Assembly (NCBI GenBank): GCA_965116345.1
Contig: OZ220680.1
Coordinates: 4,154,001-4,218,000 of the forward strand
DNA from: VXYL01 sp965116345
GTDB taxonomy: Bacteria > Pseudomonadota > Gammaproteobacteria > Pseudomonadales > Azotimanducaceae
Reading direction: 5' to 3'
Length of the DNA: 64,000 bases
The notes below the pieces were generated by a model. That model was not told the DNA's origin. It saw nothing but the letters and a program-made list of their open reading frames with translations, and made no database searches. Made by a program: the position numbers and the translations under genes. Below are positions 35,131 to 42,788 of the stretch, piece after piece (within the stretch, counting starts at the first letter, position 1; each line of letters begins with the position of its first letter).

Positions 35131-35257
35131 CGGAGCCGCCCCGGCCCCGGGCGAGCGCCCTGCCCTGGCGCGGATCGCGGAAGAGTCGACGGATTGGCAA
35201 TGGAGGCGGTGGCCGTCGCGTGCGGCTGCTGGCGAGTGTTCTGGCGCGATACCGGAA

Positions 35258-35359
35258 GGTTGTGGGACCAGCGGTGCGGAACGGCGGGAGACGCAGGGAT
35301 ACGCGATGGGGGCGATTCGTGGTCGGCGGACATCCCATGCCGAACTGGTTGTGGGACCA
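35258..35359. repeat. Direct repeats beside the tRNA-Ser 3' end
   Basis: GGTTGTGGGACCA occurs at 35258-35270 and again at 35347-35359, 89 bp apart. Spacing and position next to a tRNA 3' end suggest integrase arm-type sites of a former or present attachment region. 35131-35257 shows no gene. Confidence 0.5.
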
Positions 35360-35377
35360 AATGAGGGACTTGAAAGC

Positions 35378-35416
35378 TCGTAACTTAGTAAATTATTATA
35401 AAACAACAAGTTACGA
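35378..35416. repeat. AT-rich inverted repeat next to tRNA-Ser
   Basis: TCGTAACTT (35378-35386) and AAGTTACGA (35408-35416) flank 21 bp of AT-rich DNA, 8 bp from the CCA end of the tRNA gene. Could be a recombination-protein site at the element edge or a weak tRNA terminator. Confidence 0.5.
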
Positions 35417-35424
35417 ACTGTATC

Positions 35425-35515
35425 TGGCGGAGAGGGAGGGATTCGAACCCTCGATGGGCTTTTGACCCATACTCCCTTAGCAGGGGAGCGCCTTCAGCCG
35501 CTCGGCCACCTCTCC
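35425..35515 (-). tRNA. tRNA-Ser(GCT)
   Basis: 91 nt including encoded CCA. Acceptor GGAGAGG pairs with CCTCTCC. Anticodon loop CTGCTAA gives anticodon GCT. The long variable arm (GTATGGGTCAAAAGCCCATC) is typical of tRNA-Ser, and the T-arm GGTTCGAATCC is intact. Its 3' end faces the left accessory region, the usual orientation for tRNA-targeted integration. Confidence 0.95.
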
Positions 35516-35613
35516 TGACTCGATGCAGGCTTGGACCTGCACCTCAAGTGACGACTGACACGCCGATTGGCCGGGGCACGCCTATCCAACGCCAGTCGCT
35601 ACATACCATACTG

Positions 35614-37185
35614 TCAATGGTCCCCACTCGCCAGCGACTGTGCCCAGTCCGGTACCACACCTGGTTCGATGCCGAACACCACCAGCCCGATGGTGTACAC
35701 GACGGTGGCGATCACCAGCGTGCCGATCAGATTGAGGAAGATGCCGGCGCGGGCCATCTCGGCGATGGTCAGGCGGTTGCTGCCGAAGACGATCGCGTTG
35801 GGCGGGGTGGCGACGGGCATCATGAACGCGCATGAGGCGGACATCGTCGCCGGGATCATGAGCATCAACGGGTGCGTACCGGTGACGACCGCCACCGAAG
35901 CTAGGATCGGCAGGATCATCTCCGTGGTCGCGGTGTTGCTGGTCAACTCCGTCAGGAAGGTTAGCGCGAGGCACACGAGGAGGATCAGGACGAACACCGG
36001 CAGTTCGCCCGCGGCGGCGAACTGGCCACCGATGAGCTGGGCGAGGCCCGTATGGACGAACGCCGTCGCGAGGGCGAAGCCGCCGCCGATCAGCAGCACG
36101 ACGTTCCACGGCAGCCGCGGGATGACCTCGAGTCCCATGAGCCGGGTGCGCTTGCCATCGGCGTCGCGACCGGGGATGAAGAACAGCAGCGACGCCATCG
36201 TGATCGCCACGGTGCCGTCGTCGACGAAGCGGGGCCAAGGCAGGAGGCTAGACCAGCCGGGGAGGGTGAAGCCGCCGAGGGTGAGATCGATGCGAAACAC
36301 CCACAGCAGCGCGGCGCCGGCGAACACGGCCAGCACAGCACGCTCTTCGAACGTGATGGGACCGAGGCGGGCGAGTTCCCGCTCGACAACGGTGGCCTCG
36401 ACCTTCACATGCGGTGGGGCCCGGTAGAGCACGCGGGTAATGAGAAGCCAGGCCACTGTGAGCATTACGATGCCCACCGGCAGCGCGACGATCATCCACT
36501 GACCGAACGCGATCTCGGGACCCTCGGGAAAGAGGATCTCGAAGATGCGTACCAGGGAAAGGTTCGGAGGCGTACCAACGAGGGTCGTCATGCCGCCGAT
36601 GGAACAGCCGTAGCCGATGCCGAGCATCAGTCCGACGGCGAACTTGTGGGTGCCGGGGTCGTCGGTGCCCATTTGCTCCTCGACCTGCAACACGATGGCG
36701 AGACCCATCGGCAGCACCGTGATCGCGGTGGCGGTGTTGGAGATCCACATCGACAGGAACGCGGCGGCGATCATGAAACCGAGGACGATGCGTGCGGGTC
36801 CACCGCCCACCAGGCGGATGATGTTGAGCGCAATCCGGCGGTGGAGGTTCCAGCGCTGCATGGTGAGGGCGATCATGAAGCCGCCGATGAACAGGACGAT
36901 GGTGCTGTTGATGTAGGACGGGGCGATCTCCTTGCCCGGCAGGATGCCGAGGAGGGGGAAGAAGACCAGCGGCAGCATGGCCGTGGCGAACAACGGAATC
37001 GCCTCCGTGATCCACCAGATGGCCATCAGCGCGGCGACGGCGGCCAGTCGGCTCGCGGGCTCGTTGCCCGGATCGATGGGGAAGACCATCAGCACTGCGA
37101 ATACGACAACGCCGACGGCGAGCCCGGTCGTCCGCGTTCTCTCCGAGGTGTTGGGGCCCACCGGTGCGGTGGTCTGGGTCTCCAT
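35614..37185 (-). CDS. DASS-family (SLC13/CitT-like) sodium-anion symporter
   Basis: 523 aa from ATG 37185 (AAGGACA upstream; a longer frame to 37251 lacks support). About 12 membrane segments. The two signature repeats are visible: SNTATA followed by GTPPN in the first half, and SNTATT followed by TPPNA in the second, the sodium and carboxylate binding elements of VcINDY-type carriers. Imports di- or tricarboxylates or related anions; substrate not predictable. Stands between tRNA-Ser and tRNA-Arg as part of the core segment. Confidence 0.93.
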   Translation of the reverse strand: METQTTAPVGPNTSERTRTTGLAVGVVVFAVLMVFPIDPGNEPASRLAAVAALMAIWWITEAIPLFATAMLPLVFFPLLGILPGKEIAPSYINSTIVLFIGGFMIALTMQRWNLHRRIALNIIRLVGGGPARIVLGFMIAAAFLSMWISNTATAITVLPMGLAIVLQVEEQMGTDDPGTHKFAVGLMLGIGYGCSIGGMTTLVGTPPNLSLVRIFEILFPEGPEIAFGQWMIVALPVGIVMLTVAWLLITRVLYRAPPHVKVEATVVERELARLGPITFEERAVLAVFAGAALLWVFRIDLTLGGFTLPGWSSLLPWPRFVDDGTVAITMASLLFFIPGRDADGKRTRLMGLEVIPRLPWNVVLLIGGGFALATAFVHTGLAQLIGGQFAAAGELPVFVLILLVCLALTFLTELTSNTATTEMILPILASVAVVTGTHPLMLMIPATMSASCAFMMPVATPPNAIVFGSNRLTIAEMARAGIFLNLIGTLVIATVVYTIGLVVFGIEPGVVPDWAQSLASGDH

Positions 37186-37336
37186 CGGGGGTGTCCTTAT
37201 GGTGCGCCAACCGCGCGTGCTACACGCAGTGGCGTCAACCAACGATAGCAAACACGACCGTAGGAGCGACGCTATCGGCCCCGGAGGGCGTTCCTAAAGC
37301 GAACAGCTTCGTGTTGATCGTCGGTCCATGGAGGAT

Positions 37337-37414
37337 GTGGCGCTCCGAGCAGGATTCGAACCTGCAATCCCCGGCTTCGTAGGCCGATGCCTTGTCCAGT
37401 TTGGCCATCGGAGC
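37337..37414 (-). tRNA. tRNA-Arg(ACG)
   Basis: 78 nt including encoded CCA. CGCTCCG pairs with CGGAGCG; the anticodon loop CTACGAA gives ACG, read as ICG after deamination. T-arm GGTTCGAATCC present. Downstream of the transporter gene region, same strand. Confidence 0.95.
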
Positions 37415-37507
37415 GTCGTGAGCTCCTAGTTTAGCCTGTCGCGCGGTCGGCGTGAATCCAAGCCCACCGCCTATGGCAAAATCCGCCCTTTCCGGTGAAG
37501 GACGACG

Positions 37508-38389
37508 ATGCTGCAGATCGCACCCAGCACGGCCACCTTGGGCGCGACGGTGACCGGCGTCCGCCTGAACGCGCTCTCCGATCTCGAGTGGCAGGCCATC
37601 GAGGAGGCCTTTCACGAGCACGCGGTATTGATCTTTCCCCGGGCCAACCTGACCGAGGACGAGCACATCGTCTTCAGCCGCCGGTTCGGGCCGCTCGAAC
37701 GGACCCTTTCGAAACGCACCGAGCGGCAGGAGATCTCGCTGCTCTCCAACGTGGGGCCGGATGGCGGCGTGGCCAAACCAGACGACAAGCTCGGCCTGTT
37801 CCTCAAGGGCAACCGCTCCTGGCACACCGACTCGTCGTTCAAGAAGGTGGGCGCCAAAGTGTCGCTGCTACGCGCCTTGGAGGTCCCGGAGACCGGCGGC
37901 GACACCGAGTGGGCCGACATGCGTGCGGCTTGGGATGCGCTGGATCGGGAGACGCAGACCCGCCTCGAGGACTTGACGGCCGTGCACTCCTACGCCTATT
38001 CGCAAGGCCAGGTGGGCGGCGCGGCGTTGCTTACCCGGCGCGAGTGGGTGGATCTGCCGCCGGTCGAACATCCCGTGGTGCGCATCCATCCGGCGACGCG
38101 GCGCAAGAGCCTGTACGTCGGTCGTCATGCCTCGCATATCGTCGGCATGGATGAGGACGAGGGGAGGGCATGGCTGCGCGAACTGACCGACAGCGCGTGC
38201 CGGCCACCGCGGATTTTCCGTCACCACTGGCACGATGGCGACATCGCGGCCTGGGACAACCGGTGCGTTCTGCACCGGGGGCATCCGTGGCCGTTCGAGC
38301 AGCGACGGGTGATGCGCCGGACGACCGTCGCAGGTGACGGCGACAATCCTTGGGTGATCGAACAAGCGCAGGAGGCCGCCCGTGCTTAG
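37508..38389 (+). CDS. TauD/TfdA-family 2-oxoglutarate dioxygenase
   Basis: 293 aa. WHTDSSF supplies the Fe(II) ligands H106 and D108; the distal His is in CVLHRGHPW and the 2-oxoglutarate-binding Arg in RRVMRRTTV. ATG with GTGAAGGA upstream. Oxidises a small organic substrate with release of succinate; the substrate is unknown. It overlaps the next dioxygenase gene by 8 nt and heads an apparent operon with it, a transporter and a CoA-transferase. Confidence 0.92.
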   Translation: MLQIAPSTATLGATVTGVRLNALSDLEWQAIEEAFHEHAVLIFPRANLTEDEHIVFSRRFGPLERTLSKRTERQEISLLSNVGPDGGVAKPDDKLGLFLKGNRSWHTDSSFKKVGAKVSLLRALEVPETGGDTEWADMRAAWDALDRETQTRLEDLTAVHSYAYSQGQVGGAALLTRREWVDLPPVEHPVVRIHPATRRKSLYVGRHASHIVGMDEDEGRAWLRELTDSACRPPRIFRHHWHDGDIAAWDNRCVLHRGHPWPFEQRRVMRRTTVAGDGDNPWVIEQAQEAARA

Positions 38390-39218
38390 TCGAGTCGGCG
38401 GCTACCTGTTCCCACGCGAAGCGCCCGCACCGGAAGCCAGCCGGCACTTGGAACTCGAGGGTTTCGCCGTGCTCCGAGGCGTGCTGTCGCCGCGCCAGCT
38501 CGGGCCGATCCGCAACGAGATCGCGGGGATCTATGCCAGGAGACCGCGGGACGGCCGTGCCGGTGTGCACGACGAGGACTTCCGCTACGAGATGTTCAAC
38601 AAGAGCCCGCGGGCGCAGAAGCTGGCGGCCCGCAGGGAGATCCTCGATGTCATCGAGCCGTTGTTGGGCGAGGACTGCCACATCATCGCCAATACCTGCT
38701 GGCGCAATCCCCCGGGAGTGGAACATCGCCACGGCGGCGGCGGCTGGCATATCGATGCCGGACCGCACATCCCCCGACCGCCGGGAACGGTCTGGCCGGC
38801 CGATCTGCCGTACCCCGTGTTCGCCATCGGCGTACACATCTTCCTCGAAGACTGCCCCATCGAATCGGGACCGACGGCCGTCATTCCGAGAAGCCATACG
38901 TCCGGTCAGCCGCCGCCGTTGGACCGACGCATGGACGAGAGCCTGACCTGCCAGGGACGCGGTGCGCTTCCCCTGACGGCAGCGGCGGGCGACGTGGCGC
39001 TGTTTGTTTCCGATGTCTGGCACCGCCGGTTGCCGACAGGAGAGGGCGACACCGGTCGGTTCTTCCTCCAGATTCACTACGGGCGCCGGGACATCGCCCA
39101 GCGGATCAAACGCACCGCCACGGTCAACCACATCGATCTGGATGCCCTCGGGCGAATCCGTTCGAAGCGCGAACGAAGGCTGCTGGGGCTGCATCCGCCT
39201 GGCTTCTACGATGGCTAG
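38382..39218 (+). CDS. Phytanoyl-CoA dioxygenase (PhyH) family protein
   Basis: 278 aa from GTG 38382 inside the end of the TauD-like gene. The double-stranded beta-helix has GGWHIDAGPH (H123, D125) and distal His in VWHRRLP, followed by GRFFLQIHYGRR with the 2-oxoglutarate Arg. IPRSHTSGQ is typical of PhyH. Substrate unknown. Two different Fe/2-oxoglutarate oxygenases in tandem suggest stepwise oxidation of one compound, an inference from the operon. Confidence 0.9.
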   Translation: MLSRVGGYLFPREAPAPEASRHLELEGFAVLRGVLSPRQLGPIRNEIAGIYARRPRDGRAGVHDEDFRYEMFNKSPRAQKLAARREILDVIEPLLGEDCHIIANTCWRNPPGVEHRHGGGGWHIDAGPHIPRPPGTVWPADLPYPVFAIGVHIFLEDCPIESGPTAVIPRSHTSGQPPPLDRRMDESLTCQGRGALPLTAAAGDVALFVSDVWHRRLPTGEGDTGRFFLQIHYGRRDIAQRIKRTATVNHIDLDALGRIRSKRERRLLGLHPPGFYDG

Positions 39219-39265
39219 CCCGCGTGTTGGCCGATAGAGGCGGCGGCGCGCCCTCGCGGGCGCGG

Positions 39266-40477
39266 ATGGGTCATCCCCACGGCGTGATTCCCCAACGCTG
39301 GTGCACGCCGGTGGCGTTTCTCGTGTTGGCGAGTATCGCCATGCCGCTGGGATTCGCCGCCTGGCGGGCGTTGCTCGACAACTTCGCCATCGAGCAGGCG
39401 GCGTTCACCGGCCGCGAGATCGGTATCCTGCAGAGTCTGCGCGAGGTCCCCGGCTTCCTGGCGTTCACGGCGGTGTTCGTCATCCTGGTGCTGAAGGAGC
39501 AGACCTTCGCCGTGATCTCGGTGGCGGTGTTCGGCATCGGGGTCGCGCTCACGGGCTTCTTCCCGAGCGAATACGGGCTGTACTTCACCGCCGTGTTGAT
39601 GTCCATCGGCTTCCACTACTTCGAGACGATTCGCCAGTCGCTGTCGCTGCAGTGGCTCACGAAGGAAGAGGCGCCGCGCATCCTCGGGCGCCTGATCGGC
39701 GTCGGTTCGGCCACGTCGCTGGTGGCGTTCGGGGCCATGTTCGTCGCCCTCACGATCTTCGAGTTGGAGTACCGCTGGATCTACCTCGCGGCAGGCGGCG
39801 CCGCGCTGGTCATCGCCATTGCACTTGCCGGCTATCCGCACTTCCAGGGCAAGACGGCGCAACGAAAGGAGATCGTGCTGCGCGGCCGCTACTGGCTTTA
39901 CTACGGCCTGACGTTCCTGTCCGGCGCCCGGCGGCAGATCTTCGTGGTCTTCGCCGGCTTCCTGATGGTCGAGAAGTTCGGCTACTCGGCGGACAACATC
40001 GTCGCGCTGATGCTGGTGAATCACCTGTTCAACTGGTTCTTCGCCGAGAGGATCGGTGCCTGGATCGGCCGCATCGGCGAACGCCACGCGCTCACCTTCG
40101 AGTACTGCGGGCTGATCGTCGTCTTCACGGCCTACGCGTTCGTGGAGAACGCCTATCTCGCGGCCGGGCTCTACGTCCTCGACCACATGTTCTTCGCGCT
40201 GTCGATCGCCATCAAGACGTACTTCCAGAAGATCGCCGACCCGGCGGACATCGCCTCGACGGCTGGGGTCTCGTTCACCATCAACCACATCGCCGCAGTC
40301 GTGATTCCGGCGTTGCTCGGCCTCGTATGGCTCGAATCGCGGGCCGCGGTATTCCTGATCGGTGCCGGGTTCGCGTTGCTGTCGCTGGTGATGTCGCAGA
40401 ACGTGCCGCGATCACCGCGGGCGGGCAATGAAACCGTCGTCGGCTGGGCCGCGCTGAGGCGCGAGGCCGCAGGATAA
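39266..40477 (+). CDS. MFS-type transporter
   Basis: 403 aa from ATG 39266 (a TTG at 39224 is possible). About 11-12 hydrophobic segments in two bundles, with a central cytoplasmic loop (AGYPHFQGKTAQRKEIVLRG). No sugar or drug signature recognised. Follows the PhyH gene by about 50 nt; may export or import the compound handled by the neighbouring enzymes. Confidence 0.8.
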   Translation: MGHPHGVIPQRWCTPVAFLVLASIAMPLGFAAWRALLDNFAIEQAAFTGREIGILQSLREVPGFLAFTAVFVILVLKEQTFAVISVAVFGIGVALTGFFPSEYGLYFTAVLMSIGFHYFETIRQSLSLQWLTKEEAPRILGRLIGVGSATSLVAFGAMFVALTIFELEYRWIYLAAGGAALVIAIALAGYPHFQGKTAQRKEIVLRGRYWLYYGLTFLSGARRQIFVVFAGFLMVEKFGYSADNIVALMLVNHLFNWFFAERIGAWIGRIGERHALTFEYCGLIVVFTAYAFVENAYLAAGLYVLDHMFFALSIAIKTYFQKIADPADIASTAGVSFTINHIAAVVIPALLGLVWLESRAAVFLIGAGFALLSLVMSQNVPRSPRAGNETVVGWAALRREAAG

Positions 40478-40516
40478 CGGTTAGGCTATGCCGACCCGCC
40501 TAACCAGGAAGGCACC

Positions 40517-41698
40517 ATGAACGGTCCACTTGCCGGCTACACGGTCCTCGATCTGACCATCGCGCGTGCCGGTCCCACCGCCGTCAGGCTGCTGGCGGAT
40601 TGGGGGGCGGACGTCGTCAGGATCGAGGCCCCGCCGGCCGTCGGTGGGGCGATGACCGGGGCCCGGCGGGGACCCGACGAGCAGAACCTGCACCGCAACA
40701 AGCGCAGCGTGTGCATCAACCTCAAGGATGCCGACGGCCACGCGCTGTTCATGAAGCTGGCGGCGCGTGCCGACGTCGTGGTCGAGAACTTCCGCGCAGA
40801 CGTCAAGCACAGGCTGAAGGTGGACTACGAGTCGGTCAAGACCGCGAACGAGGCCATCATCTACGCCAGCATCTCGGGGTTCGGCCAGGAGGGCCCTTAC
40901 AGCTTGCGGCCGGGGGTCGACCAGATCGTCCAGGGAATGAGTGGACTGATGTCCATCACCGGCGAACCGGGCCGCGGACCCATGCGCGTGGGCATCGCCG
41001 TCAGTGATACGGCCGCCGGCATGTTCTTAGGGCAGGGCATCCTGCTGGCCCTACTGCATCGCGAGAAGACCGGGGAAGGGCAGTGGGTCCATACGTCGCT
41101 GCTCGAGGCGATGCTGAACAAGCTCGACTTCCAGGGTGCCCGCTACACGATGTTGGGCGACGTGCCCGCACAACAGGGCAACGACCATCCCATCGCCACG
41201 CCCATGGGCGCGTTCCGCTGCCGGGACGGCCACGTCAACATCGCGGCGCCATCGGACCGGATGTGGAAGAGCTTCTGCGATTCGGTCGGTGCGGATGCGC
41301 TCTACACCGACGACCGCTACGACACGGTGCAGAAACGACGCCGGGCGAAGGTCGAACTGAATGCCGAGATCGAGGAGGTGATTGCAGATCTGTCGGTGGA
41401 TGAAGTGGTGGAGAGGCTGAACGCGGCCGGTGTGCCGTGTGGTCCCATCGGCGACATCAAGGGCGGGTTCGGCAACCCGCAGGCGAAGTACCTGGGGATG
41501 GCCAAGCCGGCCGCCCATCCCGAACTCGGCGACGTCAACCTGATCCGTTCGCCGATCAACCTGTCGGGCTTCCCGCACCCGGAACGGTTCGACCACGCCG
41601 CCCCGGACCCGGGCGCCGACAGTGATCGCGTGCTGACCGAATTCGGCCTGGATCCCAACGAGATCGAGGAGCTGCGTGCCAGCGGTTCGGTGTATTGA
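40517..41698 (+). CDS. CaiB/BaiF-type CoA-transferase (family III)
   Basis: 393 aa, ATG after AGGAAGGCACC. N-terminal LAGYTVLDLTIARAGPTAVR and DVVRIEAP bind CoA; HRNKRSVCINLKD, ADVVVENFRADV and YASISGFGQEGPY are family hallmarks. In formyl-CoA transferase the nucleophilic Asp lies in a motif that reads SLLEAML here, with Glu at that position; this occurs in other family members as I recall, but activity should be checked. Transfers CoA between carboxylic acids. Last gene of the dioxygenase/transporter run. Confidence 0.93.
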   Translation: MNGPLAGYTVLDLTIARAGPTAVRLLADWGADVVRIEAPPAVGGAMTGARRGPDEQNLHRNKRSVCINLKDADGHALFMKLAARADVVVENFRADVKHRLKVDYESVKTANEAIIYASISGFGQEGPYSLRPGVDQIVQGMSGLMSITGEPGRGPMRVGIAVSDTAAGMFLGQGILLALLHREKTGEGQWVHTSLLEAMLNKLDFQGARYTMLGDVPAQQGNDHPIATPMGAFRCRDGHVNIAAPSDRMWKSFCDSVGADALYTDDRYDTVQKRRRAKVELNAEIEEVIADLSVDEVVERLNAAGVPCGPIGDIKGGFGNPQAKYLGMAKPAAHPELGDVNLIRSPINLSGFPHPERFDHAAPDPGADSDRVLTEFGLDPNEIEELRASGSVY

Positions 41699-41779
41699 CG
41701 GAACATGCCGGGGCGGAACTCCGGCGATTGACATCGGCCACCCGCCACCAAACATCGTGCAGCACAGTTTGCGTGGTAC

Positions 41780-42031
41780 ATGGCCATGCTGACCAACGTC
41801 ACGATCCGCATAGACGAAGAGACGGCGCGGGAAGCCAAAGTCCTTGCCCCCAGAAGGGGTACATCGCTGAGCCAACTCCTGGCTAACGAGCTTCGAACCA
41901 TGCTGAAGGCCGACCTTCGATTCGACAAGGCGCGCCGTCGCGCCTTGAAACGGTTGCGCAGGGGCTACGATCTGGAGTGGAACGCTCCCGCGGACCGAGA
42001 CGAGTTGTATGTCCGCCAAGACCTTCGTTGA
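41780..42031 (+). CDS. Ribbon-helix-helix antitoxin (VapB-like)
   Basis: 83 aa. MLTNVTIRIDEETAREAKVL and the following helices (GTSLSQLLANELRTML) form a CopG/RHH DNA-binding domain; the C-terminal part would neutralise the toxin. Overlaps the vapC-like start by 23 nt, the usual toxin-antitoxin arrangement, but that toxin is truncated. Confidence 0.8.
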   Translation: MAMLTNVTIRIDEETAREAKVLAPRRGTSLSQLLANELRTMLKADLRFDKARRRALKRLRRGYDLEWNAPADRDELYVRQDLR

Positions 42032-42098
42032 CACCAACGTATTGGTCTATGCCCATGATCGGAAGGCGGGAAAGACCGAGAGGCACATCCACCTCTGA
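42009..42098 (+). pseudogene. Truncated VapC-like PIN toxin
   Basis: ATG 42009 gives SAKTFVDTNVLVYAHDRKAG, the N-terminal PIN signature with the first catalytic Asp, then stops after 29 codons (VapC is about 130). The reading frame enters a perfect hairpin (42082-42111), where similarity ends. The toxin is certainly non-functional; the antitoxin may persist as a regulator. Confidence 0.8.
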
Positions 42099-42111
42099 GG
42101 GTGGATGTGCC
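42082..42111. repeat. Perfect 12-bp hairpin at the vapC break point
   Basis: GGCACATCCACC - TCTGAG - GGTGGATGTGCC. It could be a transcription terminator for the antitoxin message or a scar of the rearrangement that removed the rest of vapC. No T tract. Confidence 0.65.
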
Positions 42112-42174
42112 GTTTCGCCGTGGATGTCACGAACGCCGGCGACCGCGCCCGCCGCGGCCGCGACATGACCGCGG

Positions 42175-42693
42175 CTACGACGTCAGTGCATCGACCACCG
42201 CGTCAACGCAGGCGTCCGCTTTGGCGCGCATCTCGTCGTCCGTGGCATCCTGGATGGGATGCGCTACGAACACCCGGCGCGCGTCGTCCATGCCGAGCGC
42301 TTGGGCCTGTGCCGTGGCCGCGTCGGTGAACTCCGTCGAAGCGATGCTGACCGAGGGAACTCCCTGGATCTCGAACCATACCGTGTCATGCAAACTGCAC
42401 GTGGTACAGGAGCCTCAGTCGGCTAGCGCCTCGATGACGAAGTCGTTGGTATCGCGGATGTCCCGGCGCAACGCATCCGGAGCCGGCTTGGTGAACGTCG
42501 GCTTCGCGTAGCGGTTGATGGTGACGTCCGGCAACCGCTCGGCAAGGCGCATCTCGAGTTGGTCGAGCAGCACGTTGCCGCGCGGCTTCGATATGTCGAG
42601 CAGGGCGACGTTGCCGTGCACGGCACCCGTGCGCGGCGTCACCGTGCGCGCCACTGGCACCCGCTCGTCGGTCGGGTCAAGGATTGTTGCCAT
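42175..42693 (-). CDS. UGSC-family selenoprotein (UGA-encoded selenocysteine)
   Basis: ATG 42693 has a perfect AAGGAGGGA. Codon 93 is TGA (42417-42415) and the same frame continues to 42175, giving 172 aa with the motif DUGSCTTCSLHDTVWFEIQG. The UGSC family is named for this selenocysteine motif; others have CGSC. A SECIS-like hairpin follows at the right distance, with G and U at positions 23 and 24 of the loop. Conserved parts on both sides (LLDISKPRGNVLLDQLE; GVPSVSIASTEFTDAATAQA; RRVFVAHPIQDATDDE) show one protein. Biochemical role unknown, probably redox. Needs SelB/SelC machinery outside the window. Confidence 0.88.
42377..42417 (-). promoter_or_regulatory. Bacterial SECIS element
   Basis: Counting the U of UGA as 1, bases 10-15 pair with 36-41 and 17-22 pair with 26-31, with an internal loop between and an apical GUU loop at 23-25. 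G23/U24 are the bases contacted by SelB in the E. coli fdhF SECIS. Drawn by eye. Confidence 0.75.
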
Positions 42694-42705
42694 AGTCCCT
42701 CCTTT

Positions 42706-42765
42706 CTCGTGTTGTGTTGGCTCGTGTTGTGTTGGCTCGTGTTGTGTTGGCTCGTGTTGTGTTGG
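42706..42765. repeat. Four perfect tandem copies of a 15-bp repeat
   Basis: CTCGTGTTGTGTTGG repeats at 42706, 42721, 42736 and 42751. It fills the spacer between the selenoprotein start and the end of the thioredoxin-fusion gene. In frame on the minus strand it could encode TQHEP repeats, but the start with the good ribosome binding site lies downstream. Confidence 0.9.
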
Positions 42766-42788
42766 TTTAACGCGTCTGAGTCGCGAAC

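Noticed and set aside
35034..35465. Open frame of about 140 codons ending AEREGFEPSMGF
   Set aside because: Its end is the antisense of tRNA-Ser; this is the common tRNA read-through artefact, with no ribosome binding site or family motif.
42415..42417. TGA in the UGSC gene as a simple nonsense mutation
   Set aside because: The family is known for Sec at this position and a SECIS hairpin follows with the right spacing.
42706..42765. Short tandem repeats considered as a CRISPR array
   Set aside because: 15-bp units are directly abutting with no spacers and no cas genes in the window.
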